Shown: positions 42,901 to 53,494 of the stretch, in pieces
Position numbering within the stretch: the first letter of the stretch is position 1
Layout of the letters: every line of letters starts with the position of its first letter
Source of the DNA: a virus
DNA: 64,000 bases
IMG/VR virus record: IMGVR_UViG_3300013126_000010
Span: 1-64,000 of that record
Strand: one strand, 5' to 3'
Translations under genes and position numbers: made by a program
The notes under the pieces: generated by a model
What the model was told of the DNA's origin: nothing
Database searches by the model: none
Seen by the model: only the letters and a program-made list of their open reading frames with translations

Positions 42901-45900
42901 CATACCCATTATCAAGAACATTTTCAATGAATGTGTTGTCGAATAATGCTGTATTAGTATACTTGAATGGTGTTCAACTATTGCATGGTACTGATTATGT
43001 ATTTTATGATGATTTTGTTGATATTTCCACACAACTTGCTGAAGATGATGTAATTACAGTATTTGAGTATGACTCTACGGACGGTTCATGTTGTCCACCA
43101 ACACCAACTAAATTAGGGTTATATCCAAAATTTGAACCTAAAATTTATATTGATAATACTTATTTAGAACCAACAAAAGTAATTCAAGGGCACGATGGAA
43201 GTATCACAGTGGCATTTAATGACTACAGGGATGATTTAATATTAGAATTAGAAAAACGCATTTATAATAATATTAAAATTAGTTACAATGCGTCGATGTT
43301 TGATATTAATGATTATATCCCAGGATATAATAGAACAACTGATTATACTCGTGAAGAAGTGAATGAAATAATTAGCCAGTCATTCTATCAATGGACCGGT
43401 TTGGTAATTGTAGATTTCACAAAAAATCAAGCATTTGATAGAGAAAATCCATTTACATATAACTATTTTGAAAATTATGCACCGAATGGAACAAATATAC
43501 CATCATATTGGAGAGGTATATTTAACTGGATGTATGATACAGATAGACCACATCTGTGCCCATGGGAAATGCTAGGGTTTTCAGAAATACCAGTATGGTG
43601 GGAGTCAACGTATGGTCCTGCTCCGTATACTAGTAATAATGAAATATTATGGGATGATATTAAACAGGGGATAATTAGAGAACCTGGACGACCTGTAGTG
43701 GTTAATGAAAAGTATATTAGATCCGTATTAGAATTTGGGTTACCTGTTGATGAAAATGGGTCGTTGGTCGATCCTATTCAATCAGGGATTGCATTAGGTG
43801 TGGTAAACATGTCTGGTAATTCTCATTTTATAATTGGTGATGGTAGCCCCGTAGAAACAACATGGAAAAAGTCTAGTTATTTTCCCTTTGCATTATTACG
43901 TGCTATATTGGTAATGAAACCAAATGATGTAATAGGTAAATGTTTTGATAGAAGTAGAATCCATAAAAATATTGTTGGACAATATGTATATACTACTGGT
44001 AAAAGAATTATATTGCAGGATTTGGTTATACCATCTACTTATACAAGTGATAATCGTGTACAAACATCCGGTTTGGTAAATTATTTGGTTGAATTTATTA
44101 ATAGTGAAGTCCAAGTAAGATTAACAGATTATATTTCTGATTTACAATTATTAACTAATAATATCAGTTCAAAGATGGGAGGATTTAGTTCAAAAGAAAA
44201 ATATAGATTATTGATGGACTCTAAATCACCAACAACTCCAAGTGGAAATTTTGTACCAGAGGAAAATTATCAGATATTTCTGAATACATCATCAGTGGTG
44301 AGAAAAGCAGTATATAGTGGTGTAGTTATAACCAAGACTTCGGAAGGATTTGAAGTAAAAGGATATAGTATTGATACTCCGTATTTTAATGTGAACCCAT
44401 TTTTGGATTCTGGTAGAACTATCCGAATCGGTGGGATATCAGAAAGCTTCGTTGAATGGACACCAAGTACATATTATGTGGCAGGTAAAGTAATTGACAA
44501 TAATGGAAGGTATTATAGAGTTAATACTACCCATCGTTCAGGTGATGCATTCGAACCAAGTTATTTTAACGTCATGGCTGAATTACCAGTATATGGTGGC
44601 GCAGAAGTTACTCTACGTAAATCGTGGGACACCAGAATATCTACTGTGGTGAATTATGGTACATTGTTAGATACTGTTCAAGATGTTGCTGACTTTTTAC
44701 AAGGATATGGATCATATTTGGAAAATCAAGGATTTATATTTGATAGTTATTCATCAGATATTCAAAATGTTTACAACTGGCAGATGATGGTCAAGGAATT
44801 TCTATTTTGGACAACACAAAATTGGCCAGAAAATTCTGTTATATCATTAAGCCCATCTGCTGAAAAATTAAAATTAAAAATACCATATACTGTTGTAAAT
44901 GATATAAATGATCCATTCTTTAAGTACGAAGTTATGGATGTTAGTGGTAAGCCAATTGATTATACAAAATTGTCCACTTACCGAGATGGGTCCGAGTTTA
45001 CATTAACTAGTACAGATGCGAACATCGGTGTCTATGGTGCTACGTTATATGCGGTTCAAAAAGAGCATGTGTTAATATTAGATAACAAAACCATATTTAA
45101 TGATGTTATATATGATTTAGAGCCTGGATACCGTCAAGAACGAATCAAAGTATTAGGCTATATCTCTCGTAATTGGGATGGTGGTTTTGATATACCAGGA
45201 TTTATCTTTGATCAGGCAAACGTGTATGATTGGGAGCCATGGACAGATTATCATTTTGGTGACACTGTAAAACATAAAGAGTTTTATTATAGTGCAAAGT
45301 ATTTTATACCAGGGACAGTAGAGTTCAATGTATATGATTGGGTAAAACAATCAGACAAACCAGTTTCTAGGATGCTACCTAATTGGGATTATAAAGCTGA
45401 ACAGTTTACTGATTTTTATGATTTAGATACTGATAATTTTGATTCTCAGCAACAAAAAATGGCACAACATTTAATTGGGTATCAGAAACGTCAGTATTTG
45501 GAAAATATTATCAAAGATGACGTGAGCCAATATAAATTTTATCAAGGAATGATTATTGAGAAAGGTACTGCAAATGTGTTCAGTAAACTGTTTGACGTAT
45601 TAAGTGCTACTGATAAAAACAGTGTTGATTTTGATGAAGAATGGGCAATTAGAGTTGGTGAGTATGGTGCAGTAGATGTATTCGATACGGTTGAAATACA
45701 ACTAGATGAGACTAAATTTGTAATGAACCCACAAGGTATTGAGTTTGTACCAGCGATTATTCCTGACATTCAAGATCATATCTACAGGTTTACCAAGGAT
45801 TCTATCTACATAAATCCTAAAGACGTAGATGATAATACAGTTGTTAAATGGAAAGAAAAAATACAATCTGGTACATTACGTACTCCTGGATATGTTAGAT

Positions 45901-48900
45901 ATGATGATGTTGATTATAGTATTGATAAATTAGAAGATTTATTAGACACTGATGTTAATTTATATTCAGAGCATCAGATATTCTGGTGTGCGTTTAATGA
46001 TAAATTACATGATTCTAATTTTAGATATTGGGATGTATATAGTTTTGAAAAGTATATAGGAACATGGACCTCGATTTGTGAAGAATCACAGGTTATGAAA
46101 ATATCATTAGATCCGCTGTCACTTATTAATATATCAGCTGGCGATGTTATTGGTATTAAATCAGGCAATTTTACTAAATTCGTTATAGCTGATATTAATA
46201 CTACTAGTGATACATTAACTATCGTTGATAATAATTTTTCTATTAATGATACATTATCAAACATTGAAATATATGTTTTTAATTCATTGAGATATGGTAA
46301 CCAGTTATCTCAGAGTGACTTTGTATCACAAATGAGCCAATGGAATCCATCAGTAAAATATATATGGGGTGATTGGGTACAAAATGGTGTGACACAAGGT
46401 TGGGAAGTATACAAAAATAATGGATCATTATTTGATAATACTATTTTGTATTCTGTTGATGATATTGTAGTTTACAATAATTCATATTATATTGTTATTG
46501 CAGAAAGTATAGGACATTTACCAACTGATACATCTTATTTTGAATTATATGTTGGTGATAAATGGTCCATTCATCATTCAAGTGAATGGACCATAGACTC
46601 ATCTATTATCAAAAAGGCGTATTTGTATAATAAAGATACGAGTGAGTTAGTCAGATATATTGATTTAGTAGATGTTGTCAATGGTAAGATACCTGGGATA
46701 GCTGATCAAGAAATAAAATATAAAATGTATAATGACCCAGCGGTATATTCCGTTGGAACAGCAAACGTTAAAGTATTACCAGAAGCTAATTGGGGGGCAA
46801 CTCAAGTAGGACAGCTGTGGTGGGATTTGACACGTGCCAAATTCATTGTAAGCAACGACAATGAAATTGAATATAGAACTAATACATGGAATCAATTGTA
46901 TAAATCTGCTAGTATTGATATATTTGAATGGGTTGAATCATCTATCCTCCCAGCAGATTGGGATGATTTAGATGGTACAGAAGAAGGATTGGCGCTTGGA
47001 ATAAGTGGAAGATCAAAATATGGAAATTCTTCTTACTCAGTTGTCACAAAGTTTGATAATGTAACAGGGATCTATTACAACACCTATTATTTTTGGGTTA
47101 AGGGAAAACAAATTACACCAAACGTGGGATTTAGAAATATAGATGCATACAATGTTGCAGCTATCATTGGTAGCCCAGAAAATACTGGATATCCTTGTAT
47201 ATCAGTAACCAGTACGTCATCATTTATATTAACAAATATAGAACAATACCTGGACCAAACTAACATCATATTAGTTATTGAATACTGGAATGTAGATAAA
47301 GTAGACGCTAATTATCATACAGAATGGAAATTGGTGAGTGAAAACATTAATACGGAGTTACCAACGCACATTGAGCAAAAGTGGATTGATAGTTTAATTG
47401 GTTATGATTATAATGAGAATCGTATACCGGATTACTCACTAAAACCAAAACAACGGTATGGTATTGAAAATAAACCACGTCAGTCAATGTTTATTAATAG
47501 GTTGGAAGCACTTAAACAGGTTATTGAACGAACTAATAATGTATTAAAGACTAATTTAATAGCAGATGATTTTGATTTGTCGCCGTTAATGAAATATGAT
47601 TTGCCACCATCATCGGTGTCTGGTAAATGGGATGTAACGGTTGATTACGACACAGAACTTCAGTATATTGGAACGGCATTATTAAAACAAGCAGAAATAT
47701 CCTTATATATTGTTGATGGTAGAATAGAGGCTGTTAATATAACAGATCCTGGATATGGCTATGTAAACCCACCAGAAGTTGTTATTGCTGGTAATAATGG
47801 ATGTAATAATCAAGCGAAAATTATTTTAACATTGGATAACAACGGGTCGGTATCAACTGCTGAAATCATTGATCATGGTGAAAATTACACTGACGAAACT
47901 GTTGCGACTATTAGACGATTTGCAGTATTGGTTCTAAGTGATAGCCAGAATGAAGACAGATGGGTTATTAGACATTGGTATGAAAATTATAAAAGCTGGT
48001 TGGTACGTCAGGTACGAAAATATGACGTAAGAAAGTGTTGGTATTATATTGACTGGTACGCTACTGGTTATAATCAATTTACTAGTATAAACCATGTAGT
48101 TGATAATACTTCACAATTATATACCAGTTCACATAATATTGGTGATATTGTTAAAGTAAAAAACATTGGAACTGGTGGATGGTTATTATTACAAAAGTAT
48201 AATGAGTTAGTTACTACAGATTATACTAAAATATATAATGTTATTGGTAGGGAAAATGGAACTATCCAATTCTCTGATATATTGTATGATTATGATACTA
48301 ATATATTTCCAGGAACTATCCAAAATCCAGACCCATATGCATTCAATTTACGAAATGAATTGAGAGTTATATTGTCGGCAATAAAAGATAATTTATTAGT
48401 TGATAATTTACGTATTGAATATTTGAAATTATTTTTTGCATCAGTTCGTTATATACTATCTGAACAAATATACACTGACTGGATATTTAAATCATCATTT
48501 ATTAAAGTTACGCATAATGTTGGAGAATTAAAACAAAAAGTAACGTATAATAGTGACAACTTGGAAAGTTTTGAAGATTATATAAATGAAATTAAACCAT
48601 ATAGAACCAAAATTCGTGAATATGTAAGCGTGTATGATGGTTATGATAACTCTAATTCTAATATAACTGATTTTGATTTTCCATCGGTGGTTACATCAGA
48701 CAATATTTACGCCACGATCAATAATTATGTAAGTGAAGATGGAACATTAGTAGTAGATGATAACTATTATACTAATATTAGTCCATGGAAATCATGGTAT
48801 GATAATATAGGATTTAAAGTATCATCGATTAATATCATAGATGGCGGGTCAGGCTATACCAAAGCACCAATAGTAAGATTTATTGGTGGTTATGGAAAGA

Positions 48901-51900
48901 ACGCAGAAGCGACTGCATTTATTTCAAGAGGAAAAGTTAACCGAATAGTATTGGACAATCCTGGGACTGGGTATTTAAGTGCACCAATTATTGTATTGGA
49001 TGGTGGTGTATCATCAGCCGGTGTTACCGCACGTGCAAGTGTAACAATAGAATCAGAAGCTGCTAGGTCAACCAAGATCACCATGAAGTATGATAGGGTT
49101 GCTAAAGGCTATTCTATAACTGATTTATTATATAACGAAACCTTTACTGGAACAGGTACACGACAACAGTTCAAATTAATATTCGCGCCAGATTTGAGAG
49201 TTAATACAGCATCAGTATATGTTGATGGTGTAGAACAATTGCATAATAGCTATTATGTTGCAGTAAAAACTGACACATCAATGGGATATACAAGGTATTA
49301 TGGTACCTTAACATTGGTGACAGCACCTAGAAAAAATAGTGTTATTGAAATAACTTATTTAAAAAATATTGAATACTTGAATGCCAATGATAGAATACAG
49401 TTTAATTACAACCCATCATATGGTAATCCAGGGAAAGATTTATCATTATTAATGAAAGGTATTGATTATGGTGGTGTAATAGTAACTGGTGGTGGTTTTC
49501 AATTTGCGAATGGATGGGACAGTATACCATGGGATAGTGATGAATGGGATGCATTTGACCCAGGATATGATAATTGGTCAATATCTGTACCAAGGGATAC
49601 CGGTATAATTCAATTGCCATATACTCCAGATGTTGGCGAAAAAGTTAATGTATATGTTAATAATATCAGAGTTGATGAACCAACTTTTGTAGCACCACAT
49701 GAAAACATCATTATGGGAACAATTGTTGGTGATGGATTAAAAAATTCTTTCACTATTCCTGGAGATATTCCATCAACAATATATGACATTGGTCAACAAT
49801 ATAATAATAATTTGGTAGTATCAGATTACACTGATAGAAATATAATTATTATTGGTGGTGGTTCGGTCCAAATACCAGCTGGTCAAACAGTAATGGTTGA
49901 CACTTTTTCAAAATATAGTACTACATCAATTCGTTATGATATTGCATATTCTAATGCAGGGGTGTACGGGTATATTGAATTAATATTGATTAATAATCCA
50001 TATACTGCATCAAGTGTCAATGGTAACACAATAGTGTATGGTGGTGGCGGTGCAACCCCTGAGATCGATCTTGGTTTCATGAGATTAACAGTTGAGCAAG
50101 ATCCTTTATCATCGAGTGATATATTATTAAATGTTCATGCAACCAATACAGTTATCGTAACTTACACAAAGTGGGATTTTTCCAAAGGTGGTATTTATAA
50201 TGAAGTGACGAGTAGAATAAATGACCCATTGTTTGAAATTTCAAGTGACAGTTTAACCATCTATGAAATGGAGGAAACAGTTATTGACGAATTTGATAAA
50301 AATGAATTTTATAGTGGATGTTATTATATTCAATTAGTAAGCGACTCGTTTGTCCAATTATTAGAAGTTGAGTTGGTGCACAATGGTGTGGATATTAATA
50401 TCGATATTATATCCACAGATGGTGATATTATTTTAGATACTATGCAAAATGGTGATTCATGGATATCAAGTTATATTGAAAACGATAATATATTATTGTC
50501 ATTAAAAACCATATATGATAAAGTTACCGTAGTTTATTCTAGAGTAATGTTACCATCACTGACAATTAGAGAAGTTGATATAACCGATGTAAGAAGATTA
50601 TCGTCAGATGGTGAATATGCAATAATACCATTTCAATATCAATCGACTAGTACAACACGTGTATTAGTCGATTCATTTGATTTTGGTCATTATGCATACT
50701 GTGATTTTCAAATACAGTTAATTGGATCAGTGGCTACCCAAGTATATGATATTGATGTATTTATTGATCCAAATATAATAGGTACATTTGAGTTTGTGGT
50801 AAAAAACAATACATATGTTGGTAGGGAATGTGGGTACTTTACTGGATCATTGAATGGAGATTCTTTTGAATTATATTTTACACCATATGAGGCGAATGTT
50901 CAGATTACTGGAGTAAAACGGTTATTGGGTAGACCTGGGGTACCTAACATTAATCAACAAGATGAACTTGGATTAGACAATCTATTTAATATAATGTTTA
51001 TAAAACAAACATCTGATGGTGGTGTATCAACTAACCCATATATTGATGAATATGAATTGGGGTTATATGATTATGATGTGCGATTAATTGGTGGAATATT
51101 CGAGGATAGTACGGTTATTGGATATAAACCAGATGATGTTATCACAGATGGGGATGGTTTTATTACACCATCAACCAGTTATGCACCTGAAGAATTATTA
51201 CCTGGGCATATGGCTGATTCTGTTGCTATTAAGGTTTATCAATTACCAACTAGTGGCTCACCAAAAGTAATTAATAATAGATACATACCAGATGGTACAA
51301 CTACTGTATATAGCTACGGACAGGATGTACCAACTGGTAATCATGTGATAGTAACACAGCGCCGTAGTGTGTCTGGAAAAATTAAGAATGTTACTATACC
51401 GTCATCTGATTATGTGCTTGATACGTCGAATCATACAGTAGTATTTAATGTTGCACCAACTGGTGATGCTATAACCGTATCTAGTTTTGGATTTAATTCA
51501 TATATGTTACTGGATACAGACATTATAACTATCAACAAGGCCACTGATGTTATTGTAACCAATGCTCCGTGGATGTTAGGAAATGTGAAAGCAACAGTAC
51601 TTGTCAATGGCAACACATACCAATATGAATTGTTTAGAACGACTGAAAAAGAGCAAAAAATAGAAGTGACTGGGATTAGATTTGGAGCTAAATTACCAAA
51701 GAATACTATTGTTCAGTATATGATTGAACAAAGTGATACTGGTAATATTAATACCAGTACTACTAGTGTAATGGATATCGATACCACTCAATCATATACC
51801 GGACCTGCGGATTATGTTATGAGTGTATCAGCAATATCACCAAACGTGTTGGTGTTGATAGATGATGTACTGTTAAGTCCTGGCAAAGTAGTCACCAAAG

Positions 51901-53489
51901 AAGTAACTCAGAATGATATGTCGGTTAGAATACCAGAATATATGGTCTCAGCATATGAATTAAATTATTCAAATGTTGAAGTATATAGTCATACAAAACA
52001 ACTGCGTTATATTACAGATTATAATATCGAATCAGCATCTGGTGTAATAATATTGACTGAAACGGTATCACCAGGATTAATAACGGTATTGGTCAAAGAT
52101 GCTACTTGTGAATATACAATAAGTGATATGACACTAACTATAACCAAGAATCTACCAGCAGGTAACATGAAAATAATAAGTTTTTATGATTATGGATTAT
52201 TGGAATTAGATAGACGAGTTGATTCAATTTCATCAGCAACTAATATAATAACAAACCCAGTGGATCAAGCAATCTTCACCGGAATGCAACATGGTATATT
52301 TGTGTTGAAAAAACCAGTATTATCATTAGATTATATTTGGGTATCGAAAAACGGGAATATTTTAACCAGAAATATCGATTATACAATAAATGTAGATCTT
52401 ATAAAAATCACATTAACAGATGCATTACTTCCAACGGATGTTGTTCAAATTATCACATTTAGTAATAATATTATTAAAGCATCGTTAGGATTTATGCAAT
52501 TTAAAGATATTTTGAATAGGGACCACTATAAAAGACTAGATGGAACGATGGTAACATCTTTGGCAATGGATTTGGCACAATTTGATACAACAATCTATGT
52601 GGAAGATGGTAGTAAATTAGATGACCCAACCCCTGCAGTGACCGAGAATCAGGTTACTATAATAAATGGTCAACCATTTACACATGCTGTTTCTACTTCT
52701 CCAATTCCAGGAATTATTGAAATTAATGGCGAACGAATTGAATATTTTACAAAGAATGGCAATGAATTGTCTGATTTACGAAGAGGAACATTGGGGACTA
52801 GCTCACCGACTATCCATAAAATACAAACTAATGTGTTGAATATGGGTAGATCAGAAACTATTCCGTATAATGATTTAAATAACATTGAATCGTTTGTTAC
52901 TAAACGTAAAACTAGAATAGTTCCAGTCTCATTTATTCCACGTAGAAGATGTGATAATCCACGAAATGTAGTGAATGTAAGCCACTTATCAGAAATTTTA
53001 GAACCATCCGCCTATACATATTATTTTGTTGATGGTGGTACTGAGTTGTGGTTCTATCATAATGGTCAATGGGATGTAGTAAATCAATATTCAGTAACCG
53101 ATGATGTTGAAGTATTTGTTGGTGGTGTTAGGTTGAAAAAAGATTGGTATACTACATACGGTAATACCAATTACCCATATAGTCCAGAAGGTGATATCGA
53201 ACATACACCAGAGTTTATGGTAAATGGTACTGGATATTATATAAAATTAACAAAGAGTGTTCCCAAAGGAGTAGGAATAACAGTAGTCAGAAAAACAGGT
53301 AAAGAATGGTATGATATGAATAATGAAGATTTGTCTACTGCTAATAATAATATTGCTAGATTTATTAGATCGGTGGAGTCATCATGGCCACAATATTTAG
53401 TTGATAAATACCAATATATAGTAGCAATGGATTCTAATATATCTTTAGAATCTGATGGTACAACATCTGACATTATTGAACTGGATTAA
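39909..53489 (+). CDS. gp7: Giant baseplate wedge/tail protein (gp7 position), 4526 residues
   Basis: One uninterrupted 13.6-kb frame fills a fifth of the window. It directly follows gp6 with overlapping TAATG and a GGAATAA ribosome site, the place of T4 gp7 (1032 residues). The N-terminus (RRTASLLPQVYRTDSNRKFL, then QYSKSTTSSDIFLTT) has the look of gp7-like proteins of environmental T4-like phages. Along it are repeated beta modules with a V-x-x-NG-V-x-L...DY pattern (near residues 787, 1017, 3103 and 4145), CBM-like W/Y/G modules (near 1516, 1773 and 2180) and glycine-rich GYG/GTGY modules (near 2610 and 2975). These suggest adhesion functions added to a wedge core. Confidence 0.75.
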   Translation: MSYNDQNEQGLPAGSSQKRRTASLLPQVYRTDSNRKFLQSTLDQLTQPGTVKKINGYIGRQYSKSTTSSDIFLTTTDAERSSYQLEPAAVIKDELGNVKFYKDYIDHINHIELFNGNTKNHARINDEQVYSWNPHIDFDKFTNYQNYYWMPYGPKPINVYGALGDIETTMPVSIVDDGDNFSYVFDKEIQTRNPELVLYRGQTYIFDIISKNNPFYIKTSRLTGIDDIYAGNILNNGIESGKLTITIDRNTPNILYYVSKNDENLSGVIRILDLDENSSLNVETDILYKSSYKMQNGYYLSNGMKLKFHGNITPTKYSTGYWYVEGVGSNIQLISENDIALPSTIRNSKFDYDPFDSTAFDMQKSFPHGKDYIVINRASMDRNAWSRSNRWFHQDVIIQSAELNNVSPDLDQSFRAIRPIIEFEPNIKLVNFGHKCKSDIDLIDFETKDVFSTIEGSLTHYVDGVKLANGMRVIFAADTDSMVNGKIYKVEYVTINVPGRTVGFSIAGVNIGDNTISFTESHGFQDGIQITYVNNGFPDLGGLINRNIYFVKVISEKVIKLFKDVGLQIPVYISSLGTNSSLVQQSFEIYLGRRRQIMLIEEEDTNPLTNEIVLVKNGKSNIGKIFWYNGTNWTQGQEKNSTNQSPLFDVFDSNKQSYMDATVYPSSTFIGTKLFSYKSGTGLIDTELGFPLTYRSINNIGDISFDFNLLSDSFNYTTGSKLISHNISDGYLQRIKTLEDVDYINGWDLCSVSDIQGIIRIYKNTTITSDFLIDVFDTIPADNDLRVKVYKNGVKLSNSEYSVESKNYKKYVVLSTPALASDIITLKLYSTRYKNENGFYEIPISLQNNPLNNDITQFTLGQVVDHVNGITENIPGFDGIFPGSSNLRDLAAVHQYGTRFVQHLCPMNFSLYHLGSKSANLVEAIVAAGDDYGKFKRAFLTVANQLGIHTEPKEHVDAILAEITKNKATSSSYYLSDMIAYTGTVKNEYIVLDARTTAYPLSRTFSMNVLSNNAVLVYLNGVQLLHGTDYVFYDDFVDISTQLAEDDVITVFEYDSTDGSCCPPTPTKLGLYPKFEPKIYIDNTYLEPTKVIQGHDGSITVAFNDYRDDLILELEKRIYNNIKISYNASMFDINDYIPGYNRTTDYTREEVNEIISQSFYQWTGLVIVDFTKNQAFDRENPFTYNYFENYAPNGTNIPSYWRGIFNWMYDTDRPHLCPWEMLGFSEIPVWWESTYGPAPYTSNNEILWDDIKQGIIREPGRPVVVNEKYIRSVLEFGLPVDENGSLVDPIQSGIALGVVNMSGNSHFIIGDGSPVETTWKKSSYFPFALLRAILVMKPNDVIGKCFDRSRIHKNIVGQYVYTTGKRIILQDLVIPSTYTSDNRVQTSGLVNYLVEFINSEVQVRLTDYISDLQLLTNNISSKMGGFSSKEKYRLLMDSKSPTTPSGNFVPEENYQIFLNTSSVVRKAVYSGVVITKTSEGFEVKGYSIDTPYFNVNPFLDSGRTIRIGGISESFVEWTPSTYYVAGKVIDNNGRYYRVNTTHRSGDAFEPSYFNVMAELPVYGGAEVTLRKSWDTRISTVVNYGTLLDTVQDVADFLQGYGSYLENQGFIFDSYSSDIQNVYNWQMMVKEFLFWTTQNWPENSVISLSPSAEKLKLKIPYTVVNDINDPFFKYEVMDVSGKPIDYTKLSTYRDGSEFTLTSTDANIGVYGATLYAVQKEHVLILDNKTIFNDVIYDLEPGYRQERIKVLGYISRNWDGGFDIPGFIFDQANVYDWEPWTDYHFGDTVKHKEFYYSAKYFIPGTVEFNVYDWVKQSDKPVSRMLPNWDYKAEQFTDFYDLDTDNFDSQQQKMAQHLIGYQKRQYLENIIKDDVSQYKFYQGMIIEKGTANVFSKLFDVLSATDKNSVDFDEEWAIRVGEYGAVDVFDTVEIQLDETKFVMNPQGIEFVPAIIPDIQDHIYRFTKDSIYINPKDVDDNTVVKWKEKIQSGTLRTPGYVRYDDVDYSIDKLEDLLDTDVNLYSEHQIFWCAFNDKLHDSNFRYWDVYSFEKYIGTWTSICEESQVMKISLDPLSLINISAGDVIGIKSGNFTKFVIADINTTSDTLTIVDNNFSINDTLSNIEIYVFNSLRYGNQLSQSDFVSQMSQWNPSVKYIWGDWVQNGVTQGWEVYKNNGSLFDNTILYSVDDIVVYNNSYYIVIAESIGHLPTDTSYFELYVGDKWSIHHSSEWTIDSSIIKKAYLYNKDTSELVRYIDLVDVVNGKIPGIADQEIKYKMYNDPAVYSVGTANVKVLPEANWGATQVGQLWWDLTRAKFIVSNDNEIEYRTNTWNQLYKSASIDIFEWVESSILPADWDDLDGTEEGLALGISGRSKYGNSSYSVVTKFDNVTGIYYNTYYFWVKGKQITPNVGFRNIDAYNVAAIIGSPENTGYPCISVTSTSSFILTNIEQYLDQTNIILVIEYWNVDKVDANYHTEWKLVSENINTELPTHIEQKWIDSLIGYDYNENRIPDYSLKPKQRYGIENKPRQSMFINRLEALKQVIERTNNVLKTNLIADDFDLSPLMKYDLPPSSVSGKWDVTVDYDTELQYIGTALLKQAEISLYIVDGRIEAVNITDPGYGYVNPPEVVIAGNNGCNNQAKIILTLDNNGSVSTAEIIDHGENYTDETVATIRRFAVLVLSDSQNEDRWVIRHWYENYKSWLVRQVRKYDVRKCWYYIDWYATGYNQFTSINHVVDNTSQLYTSSHNIGDIVKVKNIGTGGWLLLQKYNELVTTDYTKIYNVIGRENGTIQFSDILYDYDTNIFPGTIQNPDPYAFNLRNELRVILSAIKDNLLVDNLRIEYLKLFFASVRYILSEQIYTDWIFKSSFIKVTHNVGELKQKVTYNSDNLESFEDYINEIKPYRTKIREYVSVYDGYDNSNSNITDFDFPSVVTSDNIYATINNYVSEDGTLVVDDNYYTNISPWKSWYDNIGFKVSSINIIDGGSGYTKAPIVRFIGGYGKNAEATAFISRGKVNRIVLDNPGTGYLSAPIIVLDGGVSSAGVTARASVTIESEAARSTKITMKYDRVAKGYSITDLLYNETFTGTGTRQQFKLIFAPDLRVNTASVYVDGVEQLHNSYYVAVKTDTSMGYTRYYGTLTLVTAPRKNSVIEITYLKNIEYLNANDRIQFNYNPSYGNPGKDLSLLMKGIDYGGVIVTGGGFQFANGWDSIPWDSDEWDAFDPGYDNWSISVPRDTGIIQLPYTPDVGEKVNVYVNNIRVDEPTFVAPHENIIMGTIVGDGLKNSFTIPGDIPSTIYDIGQQYNNNLVVSDYTDRNIIIIGGGSVQIPAGQTVMVDTFSKYSTTSIRYDIAYSNAGVYGYIELILINNPYTASSVNGNTIVYGGGGATPEIDLGFMRLTVEQDPLSSSDILLNVHATNTVIVTYTKWDFSKGGIYNEVTSRINDPLFEISSDSLTIYEMEETVIDEFDKNEFYSGCYYIQLVSDSFVQLLEVELVHNGVDINIDIISTDGDIILDTMQNGDSWISSYIENDNILLSLKTIYDKVTVVYSRVMLPSLTIREVDITDVRRLSSDGEYAIIPFQYQSTSTTRVLVDSFDFGHYAYCDFQIQLIGSVATQVYDIDVFIDPNIIGTFEFVVKNNTYVGRECGYFTGSLNGDSFELYFTPYEANVQITGVKRLLGRPGVPNINQQDELGLDNLFNIMFIKQTSDGGVSTNPYIDEYELGLYDYDVRLIGGIFEDSTVIGYKPDDVITDGDGFITPSTSYAPEELLPGHMADSVAIKVYQLPTSGSPKVINNRYIPDGTTTVYSYGQDVPTGNHVIVTQRRSVSGKIKNVTIPSSDYVLDTSNHTVVFNVAPTGDAITVSSFGFNSYMLLDTDIITINKATDVIVTNAPWMLGNVKATVLVNGNTYQYELFRTTEKEQKIEVTGIRFGAKLPKNTIVQYMIEQSDTGNINTSTTSVMDIDTTQSYTGPADYVMSVSAISPNVLVLIDDVLLSPGKVVTKEVTQNDMSVRIPEYMVSAYELNYSNVEVYSHTKQLRYITDYNIESASGVIILTETVSPGLITVLVKDATCEYTISDMTLTITKNLPAGNMKIISFYDYGLLELDRRVDSISSATNIITNPVDQAIFTGMQHGIFVLKKPVLSLDYIWVSKNGNILTRNIDYTINVDLIKITLTDALLPTDVVQIITFSNNIIKASLGFMQFKDILNRDHYKRLDGTMVTSLAMDLAQFDTTIYVEDGSKLDDPTPAVTENQVTIINGQPFTHAVSTSPIPGIIEINGERIEYFTKNGNELSDLRRGTLGTSSPTIHKIQTNVLNMGRSETIPYNDLNNIESFVTKRKTRIVPVSFIPRRRCDNPRNVVNVSHLSEILEPSAYTYYFVDGGTELWFYHNGQWDVVNQYSVTDDVEVFVGGVRLKKDWYTTYGNTNYPYSPEGDIEHTPEFMVNGTGYYIKLTKSVPKGVGITVVRKTGKEWYDMNNEDLSTANNNIARFIRSVESSWPQYLVDKYQYIVAMDSNISLESDGTTSDIIELD

Positions 53490-53494
53490 TTAAT

